Origin: a virus
IMG/VR virus record: IMGVR_UViG_3300025904_000006
Location: 1 to 40,933 of that record
Length of the DNA stretch: 40,933 bases
Strand: one strand, 5' to 3'
Below the pieces are notes generated by a model that worked only from the letters and a program-made list of their open reading frames with translations, was not told the origin of the DNA and did no database searches. The translations under genes and the position numbers were made by a program. Shown here in pieces: positions 32,015 through 38,866 of the stretch; the stretch's first letter is position 1; every line of letters starts with the position of its first letter.

Positions 32015-32595
32015 CGCGGTTCCTTCCCCAACTGTTTCCACCCGCCTTCGAGAAACATCTTCGCAGCTTCCCACAGCCGCGTGTCACCCTTGTCCAGCAT
32101 CGGCAACAGCAAAGCCTTTTCCTTTAGATAGACCACAGCGAAGCCCGGATCGTGACGAACGATAGACTGCGTGTTGGAGCACAGATCAGCCAGTTTGATC
32201 GTCTGCGCGTCAGCGGGCGACACAGCGCTGTGGAGCCGGTCGATTTCCTTCCGCGCGGCCCGGTTGCCGTGTTCCGTCTTGCTAACATCGGTCAACCACG
32301 CGACTAGGTCAGCGATGCGATCACCGAACATCTGCCGCACATCAGCTTCCGTCGCCGGCGTGTCCTCAACCACGTCGTGTAGCAACGCGGCCGCAATCAT
32401 GGTAGCATCGTCGGTGACGCTGGCCACCCAATCGGCCACCTCGAAGCAGTGAACCACATACGGCTCACCGGTGTATTTGCGCTTCTGGTCGCCGTGCATC
32501 ACGGTGGCATATCGCGCGGCTTCCAGGATCAGCGAGTCGCGCGGCCATGGTTCACCGGCACCGCAGCAGCCTTCGGGGCGCAGTATCTGGGTCAT
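32011..32595 (-). CDS. HD-domain small alarmone hydrolase-like protein
   Basis: A 194-residue stand-alone HD domain resembling the (p)ppGpp hydrolase half of RelA/SpoT and MESH1. Seen: KRKYTGEPYVVHCFEVADW (His49), AALLHDVVEDTPAT (His73, Asp74, Glu77-Asp78), and TIKLADLCSNTQSI (Asp137). These match the metal-binding and catalytic positions of that family. No synthetase domain is present. If active, it could lower alarmone levels in the lysogen or infected cell. Ribosome site GGGAGG, start ATG 32595, TGATG overlap upstream. Confidence 0.85.
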   Translation of the reverse strand: MTQILRPEGCCGAGEPWPRDSLILEAARYATVMHGDQKRKYTGEPYVVHCFEVADWVASVTDDATMIAAALLHDVVEDTPATEADVRQMFGDRIADLVAWLTDVSKTEHGNRAARKEIDRLHSAVSPADAQTIKLADLCSNTQSIVRHDPGFAVVYLKEKALLLPMLDKGDTRLWEAAKMFLEGGWKQLGKEPR

Positions 32596-32792
32596 CAACG
32601 CCTCCCGTTCATTTCGATGCTGTGCAACAGGCCGAGCAGCGACGTGTTACCCGCCCACGCATTGTCGCCGAGATTGCTTTCGAGGACATCGGCGATGCGC
32701 TTCAGCGAAACCGCCATGGAGGTGGCCGCCGCCGTCAACGGGTCACGACAGTCGCGGGCTTCTTCCTCGAACTTACCTGCAAGATCGTTCAT
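32595..32792 (-). CDS. small helical accessory protein, unknown
   Basis: A 65-residue helical protein (MNDLAGKFEEEARDC, TSMAVSLKRIADVLESNLG). It overlaps both flanking genes by a few bases. No recognised family; shape is compatible with a small regulator or antidote-like protein, but nothing shows that. Confidence 0.62.
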   Translation of the reverse strand: MNDLAGKFEEEARDCRDPLTAAATSMAVSLKRIADVLESNLGDNAWAGNTSLLGLLHSIEMNGRR

Positions 32793-33136
32793 GCCGCCAC
32801 CCCGCTGAACAGCTTCGCCACCGGCGAGTCGATGAACTCCGACGCAGCGACCTTCGCCATCTCATCAGCCGGCGACCAGCGAAACTTGTCGAGTTGCACG
32901 AGCACCGGTTCGCGGGCCGCGCCGTCAGGCAGTTCCTGCTTCACCCAATAGCCGCTCAGGGTCAGCACCTGGTAGGTCGACTTCGGTGGCGCCGTCGACA
33001 CGTCACGCATCAGCACGTGCGTTTCGTTGACTGACAGCACTTCCCAGAGCGTGGTAGCGTAGGCAACTCCGCAATCCATGCCGCCGTCGACCGGCAGCAC
33101 TGTGTAATAGTGATTGGCTTCGGGTTTGTTGGTCAT
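32789..33136 (-). CDS. accessory protein, unknown
   Basis: A 115-residue protein with ribosome site GGGAG. Beta-rich first half (HYYTVLPVDGGMDCGVAYA, THVLMRDVS, TYQVLTLSGYWVKQELP) and an acidic/hydrophobic tail. Not recognised. First gene after an intra-operon hairpin. Confidence 0.65.
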   Translation of the reverse strand: MTNKPEANHYYTVLPVDGGMDCGVAYATTLWEVLSVNETHVLMRDVSTAPPKSTYQVLTLSGYWVKQELPDGAAREPVLVQLDKFRWSPADEMAKVAASEFIDSPVAKLFSGVAA

Positions 33137-33163
33137 AAGTGACTCCCGCTGATTTCATCCTCG

Positions 33164-33185
33164 CCCCGGCCACTGTTGGCCGGGG
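33164..33185 (-). terminator. 8-bp hairpin inside leftward operon
   Basis: CCCCGGCC (33164-33171) pairs perfectly with GGCCGGGG (33178-33185) across ACTGTT. No T-run. It lies between the membrane gene ending at 33196 and the gene starting at 33136, so it may split the operon into two expression levels. Confidence 0.5.
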
Positions 33186-33195
33186 TCCGGTGACG

Positions 33196-33447
33196 TCAGG
33201 CTGCGTTGCTGTGTTTGATGGCCCAACGGTAGAGCGCTCGCGCGGGGAAGTACGCGGTGGCTACGGCCAGCATTACCGGCCAAAAGATGCTGCCGAAAAT
33301 GCTGCCGATCAGGAAACCTTCGGTGACGGTGTCGCGATCATTGTACCGGCGCCGCTCCATAGCTGGCACACCGAGCAACCCAAGCACAGTCGCCGCTATG
33401 ATGACGCCGACCGCCAGCCACCCGGTAATGAACAGGATTATACCCAT
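33196..33447 (-). CDS. small membrane protein
   Basis: An 83-residue protein with two membrane segments (GIILFITGWLAVGVIIAATV and GFLIGSIFGSIFWPVMLAV) joined by a charged loop (ERRRYNDRDT). The frame extends upstream inside the SPFH gene, but GGGAGG and the TGATG overlap set the start at 33447. It probably works with the SPFH lipoprotein before it. Confidence 0.72.
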   Translation of the reverse strand: MGIILFITGWLAVGVIIAATVLGLLGVPAMERRRYNDRDTVTEGFLIGSIFGSIFWPVMLAVATAYFPARALYRWAIKHSNAA

Positions 33448-34289
33448 CACTGGCCTCCCTGGACACAGGGCGCGGCCGCCGAGCAGTAGACAGTGGAGGG
33501 CATCGAGCCGTCCCACTTCTTCACCCATTCGTAGGCGACGATCTTCTGGTTGCCAGCGATGGCGTCGCCCCGGATCTTGATGGCGGCCGCGTCTGCCTGT
33601 GCTTTGATCGTCTGCGCTTCGGCCCACGCCTTGGCTTCGGCGACGCGAGCGCGACCTTCGGCTTCCTTCGTGGCGACCGTCGCCTGTGCCGCAATCGCAG
33701 CCTGCTCATTCTGCGCCCGAGCGTTGATGCGGTTCAGGATTGCACCCGGAATGCGGACAGGGCCGGCAAAATCGAGCTGGTCGATGTGGAGACCCAGCGG
33801 CTCAAAATACTCGCGGGCAATCTTCAGCGCGTTGCCGATGAGTTGGGTCTTCTTCGGCCCGTAGATTTCCTCGACCGTCATCGTCGAAGCCGCGGTCACC
33901 AGTGAGGAGCGAACCTTGTTGCGCAGCGGCCCTGCTAGGATGCCGTCCATATCGGTGCGGTAGGTCTGGAACAGCTTGGGGGCTTTGGTGGCATCCACGC
34001 GATAGGCCACGGTGATGTCGGACTGGACGATCAACCCGTTGCGATCCTGGAAGGAGAGTTCTTCGTTCTTCTCGTCGGAGCGCTGCCAGGTATAGTTGTT
34101 CACGAAGATCGGGTACTCGTAGACGTCGACACCGATCATCGTGAAATATGTCCCGACGCCGAGGGCGCGTTCCTGGACACCCGCGTCGCTGCCGTAGCGG
34201 TTCACCTTGACGCCGACATGGCCGGGATCGACCCGCGTACATGCAGCAAGGCTGAGTGCCATCATCGAAACTGCGATAATCTTCTTCAT
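33447..34289 (-). CDS. SPFH/band-7 domain lipoprotein
   Basis: A 280-residue protein. A lipoprotein signal (MKKIIAVSMMALSLAAC, lipid-modified Cys17) is followed by a band-7 domain: VDPGHVGVKVNRYG, RNGLIVQSDITVAYRVD and LAGPLRNKVRSSLVTAAS. A long Ala/Glu/Lys coiled coil (about 185-240) comes next, as in prohibitins and HflK/C. Such proteins form membrane rings that control proteases or membrane domains. ATG 34307 in the same frame is coupled to the preceding stop, but the signal starts at 34289. Flanked by small membrane genes on both sides. Confidence 0.88.
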   Translation of the reverse strand: MKKIIAVSMMALSLAACTRVDPGHVGVKVNRYGSDAGVQERALGVGTYFTMIGVDVYEYPIFVNNYTWQRSDEKNEELSFQDRNGLIVQSDITVAYRVDATKAPKLFQTYRTDMDGILAGPLRNKVRSSLVTAASTMTVEEIYGPKKTQLIGNALKIAREYFEPLGLHIDQLDFAGPVRIPGAILNRINARAQNEQAAIAAQATVATKEAEGRARVAEAKAWAEAQTIKAQADAAAIKIRGDAIAGNQKIVAYEWVKKWDGSMPSTVYCSAAAPCVQGGQ

Positions 34290-34303
34290 GGTCCCTGTTC
34301 TCC

Positions 34304-34501
34304 TCATTCACCGCGCCAGAGCGGTGCAATTGCTTTGATGAAACGGTAGTCGAAGTAGGCAGCGGCAAACGGCAGCATCACTGCCAGGATGAGCGCACCA
34401 TCGTTCTGCGTGTTGACCAGAGCCGGCAGGATCATTCGCGCCAGCAGCAGGTTGCCGATGATCACCGCTGCGCAGACCAGCAGGATCGCACCCTTTTCCA
34501 T
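34304..34501 (-). CDS. small membrane protein, first gene of leftward operon
   Basis: A 65-residue protein with two membrane segments (GAILLVCAAVIIGNLLLA and GALILAVMLPFAAAYF). The frame opens at 34531, but AGGGAG before ATG 34501 sets the start. Promoter and operators lie directly upstream. Likely partner of the SPFH lipoprotein. Confidence 0.72.
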   Translation of the reverse strand: MEKGAILLVCAAVIIGNLLLARMILPALVNTQNDGALILAVMLPFAAAYFDYRFIKAIAPLWRGE

Positions 34502-34526
34502 TTTCGAGTCTCCCTCAGTGATCAAA

Positions 34527-34580
34527 ATCACGAATCAAGTGATTATGGAATCACCCCCAACAAGTCAACCGTTAGTTGAA
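34527..34580 (-). promoter_or_regulatory. promoter and two operators of leftward operon
   Basis: Reading leftward: TTGACT (-35, 34568-34563), 17 bases, TAATCA (34545-34540; or CATAAT at 34547-34542 with 15 bases). Operator GTCAACCGTTAGTTGAA (34564-34580) overlaps the -35, and ATCACGAATCAAGTGAT (34527-34543) overlaps the -10. Occupancy of either would block the promoter. Confidence 0.62.
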
Positions 34581-34595
34581 ACGACAGCCGTTTCA

Positions 34596-34644
34596 TTGTG
34601 GTTATGGCGATTCGATGCTAAAGAGGAATCACTTATGCCGTGAA
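34596..34644 (+). promoter_or_regulatory. rightward promoter with operator before lysis module
   Basis: TTGTGG (34596-34601), 17 bases, TAAAGA (34619-34624, preceded by TGC). The motif copy ATCACTTATGCCGTGAA (34628-34644) starts four bases after the -10, as at 7050. It would drive the 34670 gene and the lysis module. Confidence 0.58.
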
Positions 34645-34669
34645 TCGTGGCCCAAAGGAGCACCACCAA

Positions 34670-35029
34670 ATGGCTTTCACCACCAATCTTTCGCTGCCGC
34701 TGACCTTCCTCGGCATCATCCCTTTCCGCAAGGCGATCGCCGACGCGTTCAACATCATCGACGCAGCCGTCGGTGAAGTATTGACCGGCAGCAAGACCCA
34801 CGACTTCGCGAGCGTTGCCGACGGTGCGCAGGCGACGACCACGGTTACCGTCACCGGTGCCGCGCTCGGCGACTTCTGCCAGGCCTCTGTCGGTGTCAAC
34901 CAAGCCGGCGTCATCCTGCACGCTTATGTATCAGCGGCCGATACGGTCACCGTCGTCCTGCAGAACGAAACCGGTGGCGCTGTGGATCTCGCGAGCACGA
35001 CCCTCTCGGTACTGGTCCGCAAGGCGTAA
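34670..35029 (+). CDS. small phage protein before lysis genes
   Basis: A 119-residue protein (AFTTNLSLPLTFLGIIPFRKA, then GAALGDFCQASVGVNQAGVILHA), beta-rich, like small trimeric surface or tail-associated proteins. AAAGGAG (34655-34661) fixes ATG 34670. First gene of the rightward unit. Family not named with confidence. Confidence 0.6.
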   Translation: MAFTTNLSLPLTFLGIIPFRKAIADAFNIIDAAVGEVLTGSKTHDFASVADGAQATTTVTVTGAALGDFCQASVGVNQAGVILHAYVSAADTVTVVLQNETGGAVDLASTTLSVLVRKA

Positions 35030-35033
35030 GCCG

Positions 35034-35303
35034 GTGGCTCTGCTGAACATCAAGCTGTTCGACGACTGGAAGGCGACCTTCGTCAAATCCTGGTCGAACC
35101 GCATCAACGCGCTGAACGGGATCGTCCTCACGCTGCTGGCCGCATGGCCGACGGCCGCTGTGGATTTATGGAATGTGCTGCCGGCCTTCCTGCAGTCGTT
35201 CCTCCCGCAGCATTTCGCGCTGTTCATTCCGCTGGCGCTCACCGGCCTCTCGATGTGGGCGCGCGTGGTCATCCAGGAAAAGATGGCCAATGGCGGTAAA
35301 TAA
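35034..35303 (+). CDS. holin-like membrane protein
   Basis: An 89-residue protein with an amphipathic start (LLNIKLFDDWKATFVKSW) and two hydrophobic segments (NALNGIVLTLLAAWPTAA, HFALFIPLALTGLSMWARVV). This layout, directly before an endolysin gene, matches DUF7940-type holin candidates. Starts at GTG 35034, five bases after the previous stop, and overlaps the lysozyme start. Confidence 0.7.
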   Translation: MALLNIKLFDDWKATFVKSWSNRINALNGIVLTLLAAWPTAAVDLWNVLPAFLQSFLPQHFALFIPLALTGLSMWARVVIQEKMANGGK

Positions 35304-35841
35304 CCCATCCTCGCAGAAGAATGGTGGCGTCCGCGTTGCTGTTGCTGCGCTGAGCCTGTCGGTCGCGGGTTTCGCATCATGGCAGGCTCACGAAGGCTAT
35401 ACCGATCACGCCGTCATCCCGACCAAGGGCGACGTACCGACGATCGGTCACGGATCGACCCGCTACGAGGACGGCAGCAAGGTGAAGATGGGTGACACGA
35501 TCACCCGCAAGCGCGCCGCCGAACTGGCCCGCAACCTTGCTGCTGAGGATGAGCGTAAATTCGCCGCCACGTTGCCCGACGTCACGCTGACCCAAGGCGA
35601 GTATGATGTCTACATCAACTACGTCGGGCAGTTCGGGATCGGCAACTGGAACAGGTCGTCCATGCGCCGGAACCTGGTGGCGGGCAACTACGTCAAGGCG
35701 TGCGAGTCGCTGAAACTCTATCGCTTCGCCGCAGGCTATGACTGCAGCACAACGATCAACGGCAAACCGAACAAGCGGTGCTGGGGCGTATGGACCCGGC
35801 AGTTGGGGCGTTACAACTCCTGCATGGCGGCACAACCATGA
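35290..35841 (+). CDS. GH24 lysozyme (endolysin) with signal-anchor
   Basis: A 183-residue muramidase that would cut peptidoglycan at lysis. The N-terminal hydrophobic segment (VRVAVAALSLSVAGFAS, 14-30) suggests a signal-arrest-release endolysin. Catalytic Glu35 lies in HEGYTD; VPTIGHGST follows (49-57), with Thr57 in the usual place. The standard catalytic Asp is less clear: Asp48 is shifted relative to T4 lysozyme. C-terminus CWGVWTRQLGRYNSC holds cysteines. Start ATG 35290 overlaps the holin-like gene end. Confidence 0.88.
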   Translation: MAVNNPSSQKNGGVRVAVAALSLSVAGFASWQAHEGYTDHAVIPTKGDVPTIGHGSTRYEDGSKVKMGDTITRKRAAELARNLAAEDERKFAATLPDVTLTQGEYDVYINYVGQFGIGNWNRSSMRRNLVAGNYVKACESLKLYRFAAGYDCSTTINGKPNKRCWGVWTRQLGRYNSCMAAQP

Positions 35842-36251
35842 TCTCCCTGTCAGCAATCAAGTGGCAGATCGTCAGCGGCGTCGCAGGCGTAGCCCTGCTC
35901 GCGGCAACCGGCGGCCTGATCTACAGCCGCATCGAGATCCGGTATCTGCACAATGTGGTTGCCAAGCTGACCACCAAAATCAAGACGGTCGAAGCTGACC
36001 TGGCGACCGAAACCACCAACCGCGCGAACCTGGAAACGGCCATCGCCCGGCAGAATGCCGAGTGGCAGCGTCAATCCGCAGTCGCCGCAACCCGTCTCGC
36101 CACCACGCAGCAGAAACTGGAAGCCGCGCAGGCTGCCGCCCGGAAGGCGCGTGCCCGCGCAACCGCGATGCTGAGCGTACCGCTGAATGGCGATACCGTC
36201 TGCGAGCGCGTCATGGATGCCGATCGCCGGGTACTGGAGTCCTTGAAATGA
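35838..36251 (+). CDS. Rz-like inner-membrane spanin
   Basis: A 137-residue protein with one N-terminal membrane segment (WQIVSGVAGVALLAATGGLIYS) and a long periplasmic coiled coil (KLTTKIKTVEADLATETT, QQKLEAAQAAARKARARAT), the shape of an i-spanin that disrupts the outer membrane in the last lysis step. ATGA overlap with the lysozyme gene. Confidence 0.82.
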   Translation: MISLSAIKWQIVSGVAGVALLAATGGLIYSRIEIRYLHNVVAKLTTKIKTVEADLATETTNRANLETAIARQNAEWQRQSAVAATRLATTQQKLEAAQAAARKARARATAMLSVPLNGDTVCERVMDADRRVLESLK

Positions 36252-36634
36252 CCGATACGTTTTTCTGTGGCCGCGGCCCTGGTGCCGATAGCCCGTTTCA
36301 CGCTCCCTTCAACGGTGAAGCGACATGGAGTGTCCGGCCGAACGGTGATCGCACCTGCTCGTATTGTGGTTCGCTCCATCCGGACGACTTCCTGGACATC
36401 ATGCGCCGTTACGCGGCCGATGAGGAAGGTTATTCGTTCGGCCTGACCGACAAGAGCTACAAGGTCTACGCAAATCGTGGCGGCGTGCAGAACGCTTCCG
36501 AAGGCGGCATCAAGTTTTACGGTGCCCACGCAGTCTCCGAGGATCATCCTGACCGCGCGGCACATGAAGCCGCGTGGACCGCCGCAGTAGCCAAGCATCG
36601 CGCTGAAATGCGTGAGCGGTTCGGCACGTCATGA
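36248..36634 (+). CDS. unknown protein inserted between spanin genes
   Basis: A 128-residue soluble protein. The segment RTCSYCGSLHPDDFLDIM holds a CxxC pair; later parts are SFGLTDKSYKVYANRGG and IKFYGAHAVSEDHPDRAAH. It overlaps the Rz-like gene by ATGA and the Rz1-like gene by four bases. I do not know the family. Its place inside the lysis module is unusual. Confidence 0.68.
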   Translation: MTDTFFCGRGPGADSPFHAPFNGEATWSVRPNGDRTCSYCGSLHPDDFLDIMRRYAADEEGYSFGLTDKSYKVYANRGGVQNASEGGIKFYGAHAVSEDHPDRAAHEAAWTAAVAKHRAEMRERFGTS

Positions 36635-36927
36635 GGTTTCTGGCCATCATGTTCGGTGCGATGTTTGCGATCGCCCTGCTCAGCGGCTGCGGTCACACGC
36701 CGCGCCCTGAAATTCGGACGGTCACCGTCAACGTGCCGGTGCCGCAACCCTGTATCCCGGCGACGCTGGGGGACGAACCCGATTATCCCGACACCGATGC
36801 TGCACTTCGAGCCGCCGTCGATGCGGCCGAGCGCTACCTGCTGATCGCCGCCGGTCGCACGCTTCGCATCGCCCGCAACAACGAACTGGAAACCGCGGTG
36901 GCCGGTTGCCCGAAGGTAGGTCAGTGA
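36631..36927 (+). CDS. Rz1-like outer-membrane spanin lipoprotein
   Basis: A 98-residue protein with signal MRFLAIMFGAMFAIALLSGC, in which LLSGC is a lipobox. A short Pro/Val stretch (RTVTVNVPVPQPCIPATLG) follows, as in o-spanins. The C-terminal helix (AALRAAVDAAERYLLIAAG) is longer than in lambda Rz1. It would pair with the Rz-like protein across the periplasm. Confidence 0.75.
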   Translation: MRFLAIMFGAMFAIALLSGCGHTPRPEIRTVTVNVPVPQPCIPATLGDEPDYPDTDAALRAAVDAAERYLLIAAGRTLRIARNNELETAVAGCPKVGQ

Positions 36928-37286
36928 GCATCGATCAAGTGGCATACGACGCCCTCAACCTCGGCAAGCAGAATGCTCGTGACATCGAAAACCACGAGAA
37001 AGTCTGTGCCGAGCGTTATGCCGGCATCCACACTGCCATCGGCGAACTGAAAATCTCCGTGGCCACGTCGAACAAGGAGTTCCGTGGCAACTTCTGGAAG
37101 GCCGGTAGTCTGGCCTTCACCATCATTCTTGGGATGCTCGGCTTCATGCTATCTCAGCAGTTTGCCGCCGGCAACCGCGTCAACGACGACCAACAGCGCA
37201 AGATCGAACGGCTGATGCAACAGCTCGCCGATGAACGCGCCAACCCGGCAAGGGGATCGTATGAGCGACCCGAAGCACATCGATGA
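36924..37286 (+). CDS. single-pass membrane protein, unknown
   Basis: A 120-residue protein with a helical cytoplasmic start (YDALNLGKQNARDIENHEK), a membrane segment (AGSLAFTIILGMLGFMLS) and a coiled-coil tail (DDQQRKIERLMQQLADERA). GTG 36924 overlaps the preceding stop. It may be a second holin or a lysis regulator; not shown. Confidence 0.6.
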   Translation: MSIDQVAYDALNLGKQNARDIENHEKVCAERYAGIHTAIGELKISVATSNKEFRGNFWKAGSLAFTIILGMLGFMLSQQFAAGNRVNDDQQRKIERLMQQLADERANPARGSYERPEAHR

Positions 37287-38565
37287 CCGACTAAGGCAAT
37301 ACGCTACCCCGCGTCAGATCGAATTTATCGACGCAATCCGGAAGCACGGTTCACAGAGCGCCGCCGATCGCGCGTTGGGGGTCAGCCAGGGTCTTATCTC
37401 TCGATCAATGCGCGCCCTCCAAAAGGCAGCCGATCGCGCCGCTGCCCTGAAGCCCCGCGGCACGCCAGGGTTCACCGAACGCGAACTGACCACCCACTAT
37501 GATGAACATGGTAGCGTCACCGGCTCCTCATTAAAGGAAGCGCCGGCATCCGTTCACGATGAAGGCGGCGTCGGCGCTGGACCTGAACGCGACGGGCACG
37601 ACGGCTACCGGATCAAGGGTGTCTCGACCTATTTCGATGCTGCCGGCCAGCAACGCGGCCAGTGGGTTAAAACTGGCACTGATCCGGATGCACTCGACCA
37701 GGCTAAACGTGCCGCAATCGCCGCGCTCGCAGATGACCTCCGCGGTCTGGCTCCGATCACAGCCGCCCCCGTTACGACTTATGCCGATATCCTTGCAGTC
37801 TATCCGATGGGCGACCCGCACTTCGGGATGCACGCATGGGGCCGAGAGGCGGGTGAGGACTTCGACCTGCAAGAGGCTGAACGCCTAACGCTGGGCGCGA
37901 TCGACCGCCTGGTGTCGGCTGCACCGCCGGCGGCAACCGCTATCATCCTGAACCTTGGGGACTACTTCCACAACGACGACCAGACGAATCAGACACCAGC
38001 GCATCGTCATCAGCTCGACGTCGACAGCCGGTTTCCGAAGATCTTGGAAGTCGGCATCCGGGCGATGCGTCACGCCATCATCCGCATGCTGGAGAAGCAC
38101 GCGAAGGTCATCGTTCGCATGGAGCCGGGCAACCATGACCCGCATGCGACGTGGGCGCTCACCATGGCGATATCCGCCTATTTCGAAAATGAGCCACGCG
38201 TTGAGGTGAACACGTCACCCGCGAAATTCTGGTTCTATCGCTTCGGCCAGGTGCTGATCGGATCGACGCACGGCGACACGGTTAAACAGGATGCGCTGCT
38301 CGGCGTCATGGCGACCGATGCCTACCGGGAGTGGGGGCTTACACGCTTCCGCTACTGGTACACCGGACATGTGCATCATCAGGCGGTGAAGGAACTGGCC
38401 GGCGTGACATGTGAGTCGTTCCGGACACTGGCTGCCAAGGACGCATATGCCGCGTCACATGGCTACCGCGCCGGCCGTGACATGCACCTGATCGTCCACC
38501 ACAAGGATTACGGTGAGATCGAACGACACCGCTGCGATGTCGCGATGCTGGGAGCCTCAGCATGA
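37261..38565 (+). CDS. metallophosphoesterase with N-terminal helix-turn-helix
   Basis: A 434-residue protein. Residues about 15-50 look like a helix-turn-helix (QIEFIDAIRKHGSQSAADRA, then SQGLISRSMRALQ). The C-terminal domain has all calcineurin-like metallophosphoesterase motifs: MGDPHFGMH (Asp185, His187), LGDYFHND (Asp234), GNHDPH (291-293), STHGDTVK and YTGHVHHQ. Metal-dependent phosphodiesterase or phosphatase activity is expected, perhaps on DNA since a DNA-binding domain is attached. The role is inferred. The start overlaps the preceding gene; the end overlaps the interrupted gene. Confidence 0.85.
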   Translation: MSDPKHIDDRLRQYATPRQIEFIDAIRKHGSQSAADRALGVSQGLISRSMRALQKAADRAAALKPRGTPGFTERELTTHYDEHGSVTGSSLKEAPASVHDEGGVGAGPERDGHDGYRIKGVSTYFDAAGQQRGQWVKTGTDPDALDQAKRAAIAALADDLRGLAPITAAPVTTYADILAVYPMGDPHFGMHAWGREAGEDFDLQEAERLTLGAIDRLVSAAPPAATAIILNLGDYFHNDDQTNQTPAHRHQLDVDSRFPKILEVGIRAMRHAIIRMLEKHAKVIVRMEPGNHDPHATWALTMAISAYFENEPRVEVNTSPAKFWFYRFGQVLIGSTHGDTVKQDALLGVMATDAYREWGLTRFRYWYTGHVHHQAVKELAGVTCESFRTLAAKDAYAASHGYRAGRDMHLIVHHKDYGEIERHRCDVAMLGASA

Positions 38566-38800
38566 TCCGCGACGGCGTCGACCAGCGGGTCAGCGCCATC
38601 CAGGGTTGGCTGTCAATACAGGAGGCGCCGTTAGCGCGCCGAACACTGGTCGACCGTGATTTCCCTGATAGCTTCCGGGCAATTCCACGTCGCATCTTCG
38701 GGCTAACCCGTGACGGACGTGCCGTGTATGCCTGGTATCGAGCGGATGGGGATTATGCGGACCGCTGGACTGACCGCAGCGGGACGGTAGTCTTCGACTT
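38562..38800 (+). pseudogene. phage gene interrupted by IS1595 element
   Basis: The gene starts with an ATGA overlap on the metallophosphoesterase and runs 79 codons (VSAIQGWLSIQEAPLARR, then IPRRIFGLTRDGRAVYAWYR) before meeting the IS inverted repeat at 38801. The open frame continues into the IS to 39059, but that part is IS sequence. The rest of the gene would lie beyond the right end of the element, outside the window. Function unknown. Confidence 0.8.
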
Positions 38801-38826
38801 GGCGTTATTATACTTGACATACCCAC
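38801..38826 (+). repeat. left inverted repeat of IS1595 element
   Basis: 26 bp; pairs with 40908-40933. Blocks of 9 and 13 bp correspond with 2 mismatches, separated by 4 less-matched bases. It also contains the -35 box of the transposase promoter. Confidence 0.85.
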
Positions 38827-38842
38827 AACCGGAACGTAAGGT
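38814..38842 (+). promoter_or_regulatory. transposase promoter
   Basis: TTGACA (38814-38819), 17 bases, TAAGGT (38837-38842): a good sigma70 promoter whose -35 lies inside the left inverted repeat. AAAGGGA (38853-38859) is the ribosome site for ATG 38867. Confidence 0.65.
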
Positions 38843-38866
38843 GAATCCACCCAAAGGGATTGCATC

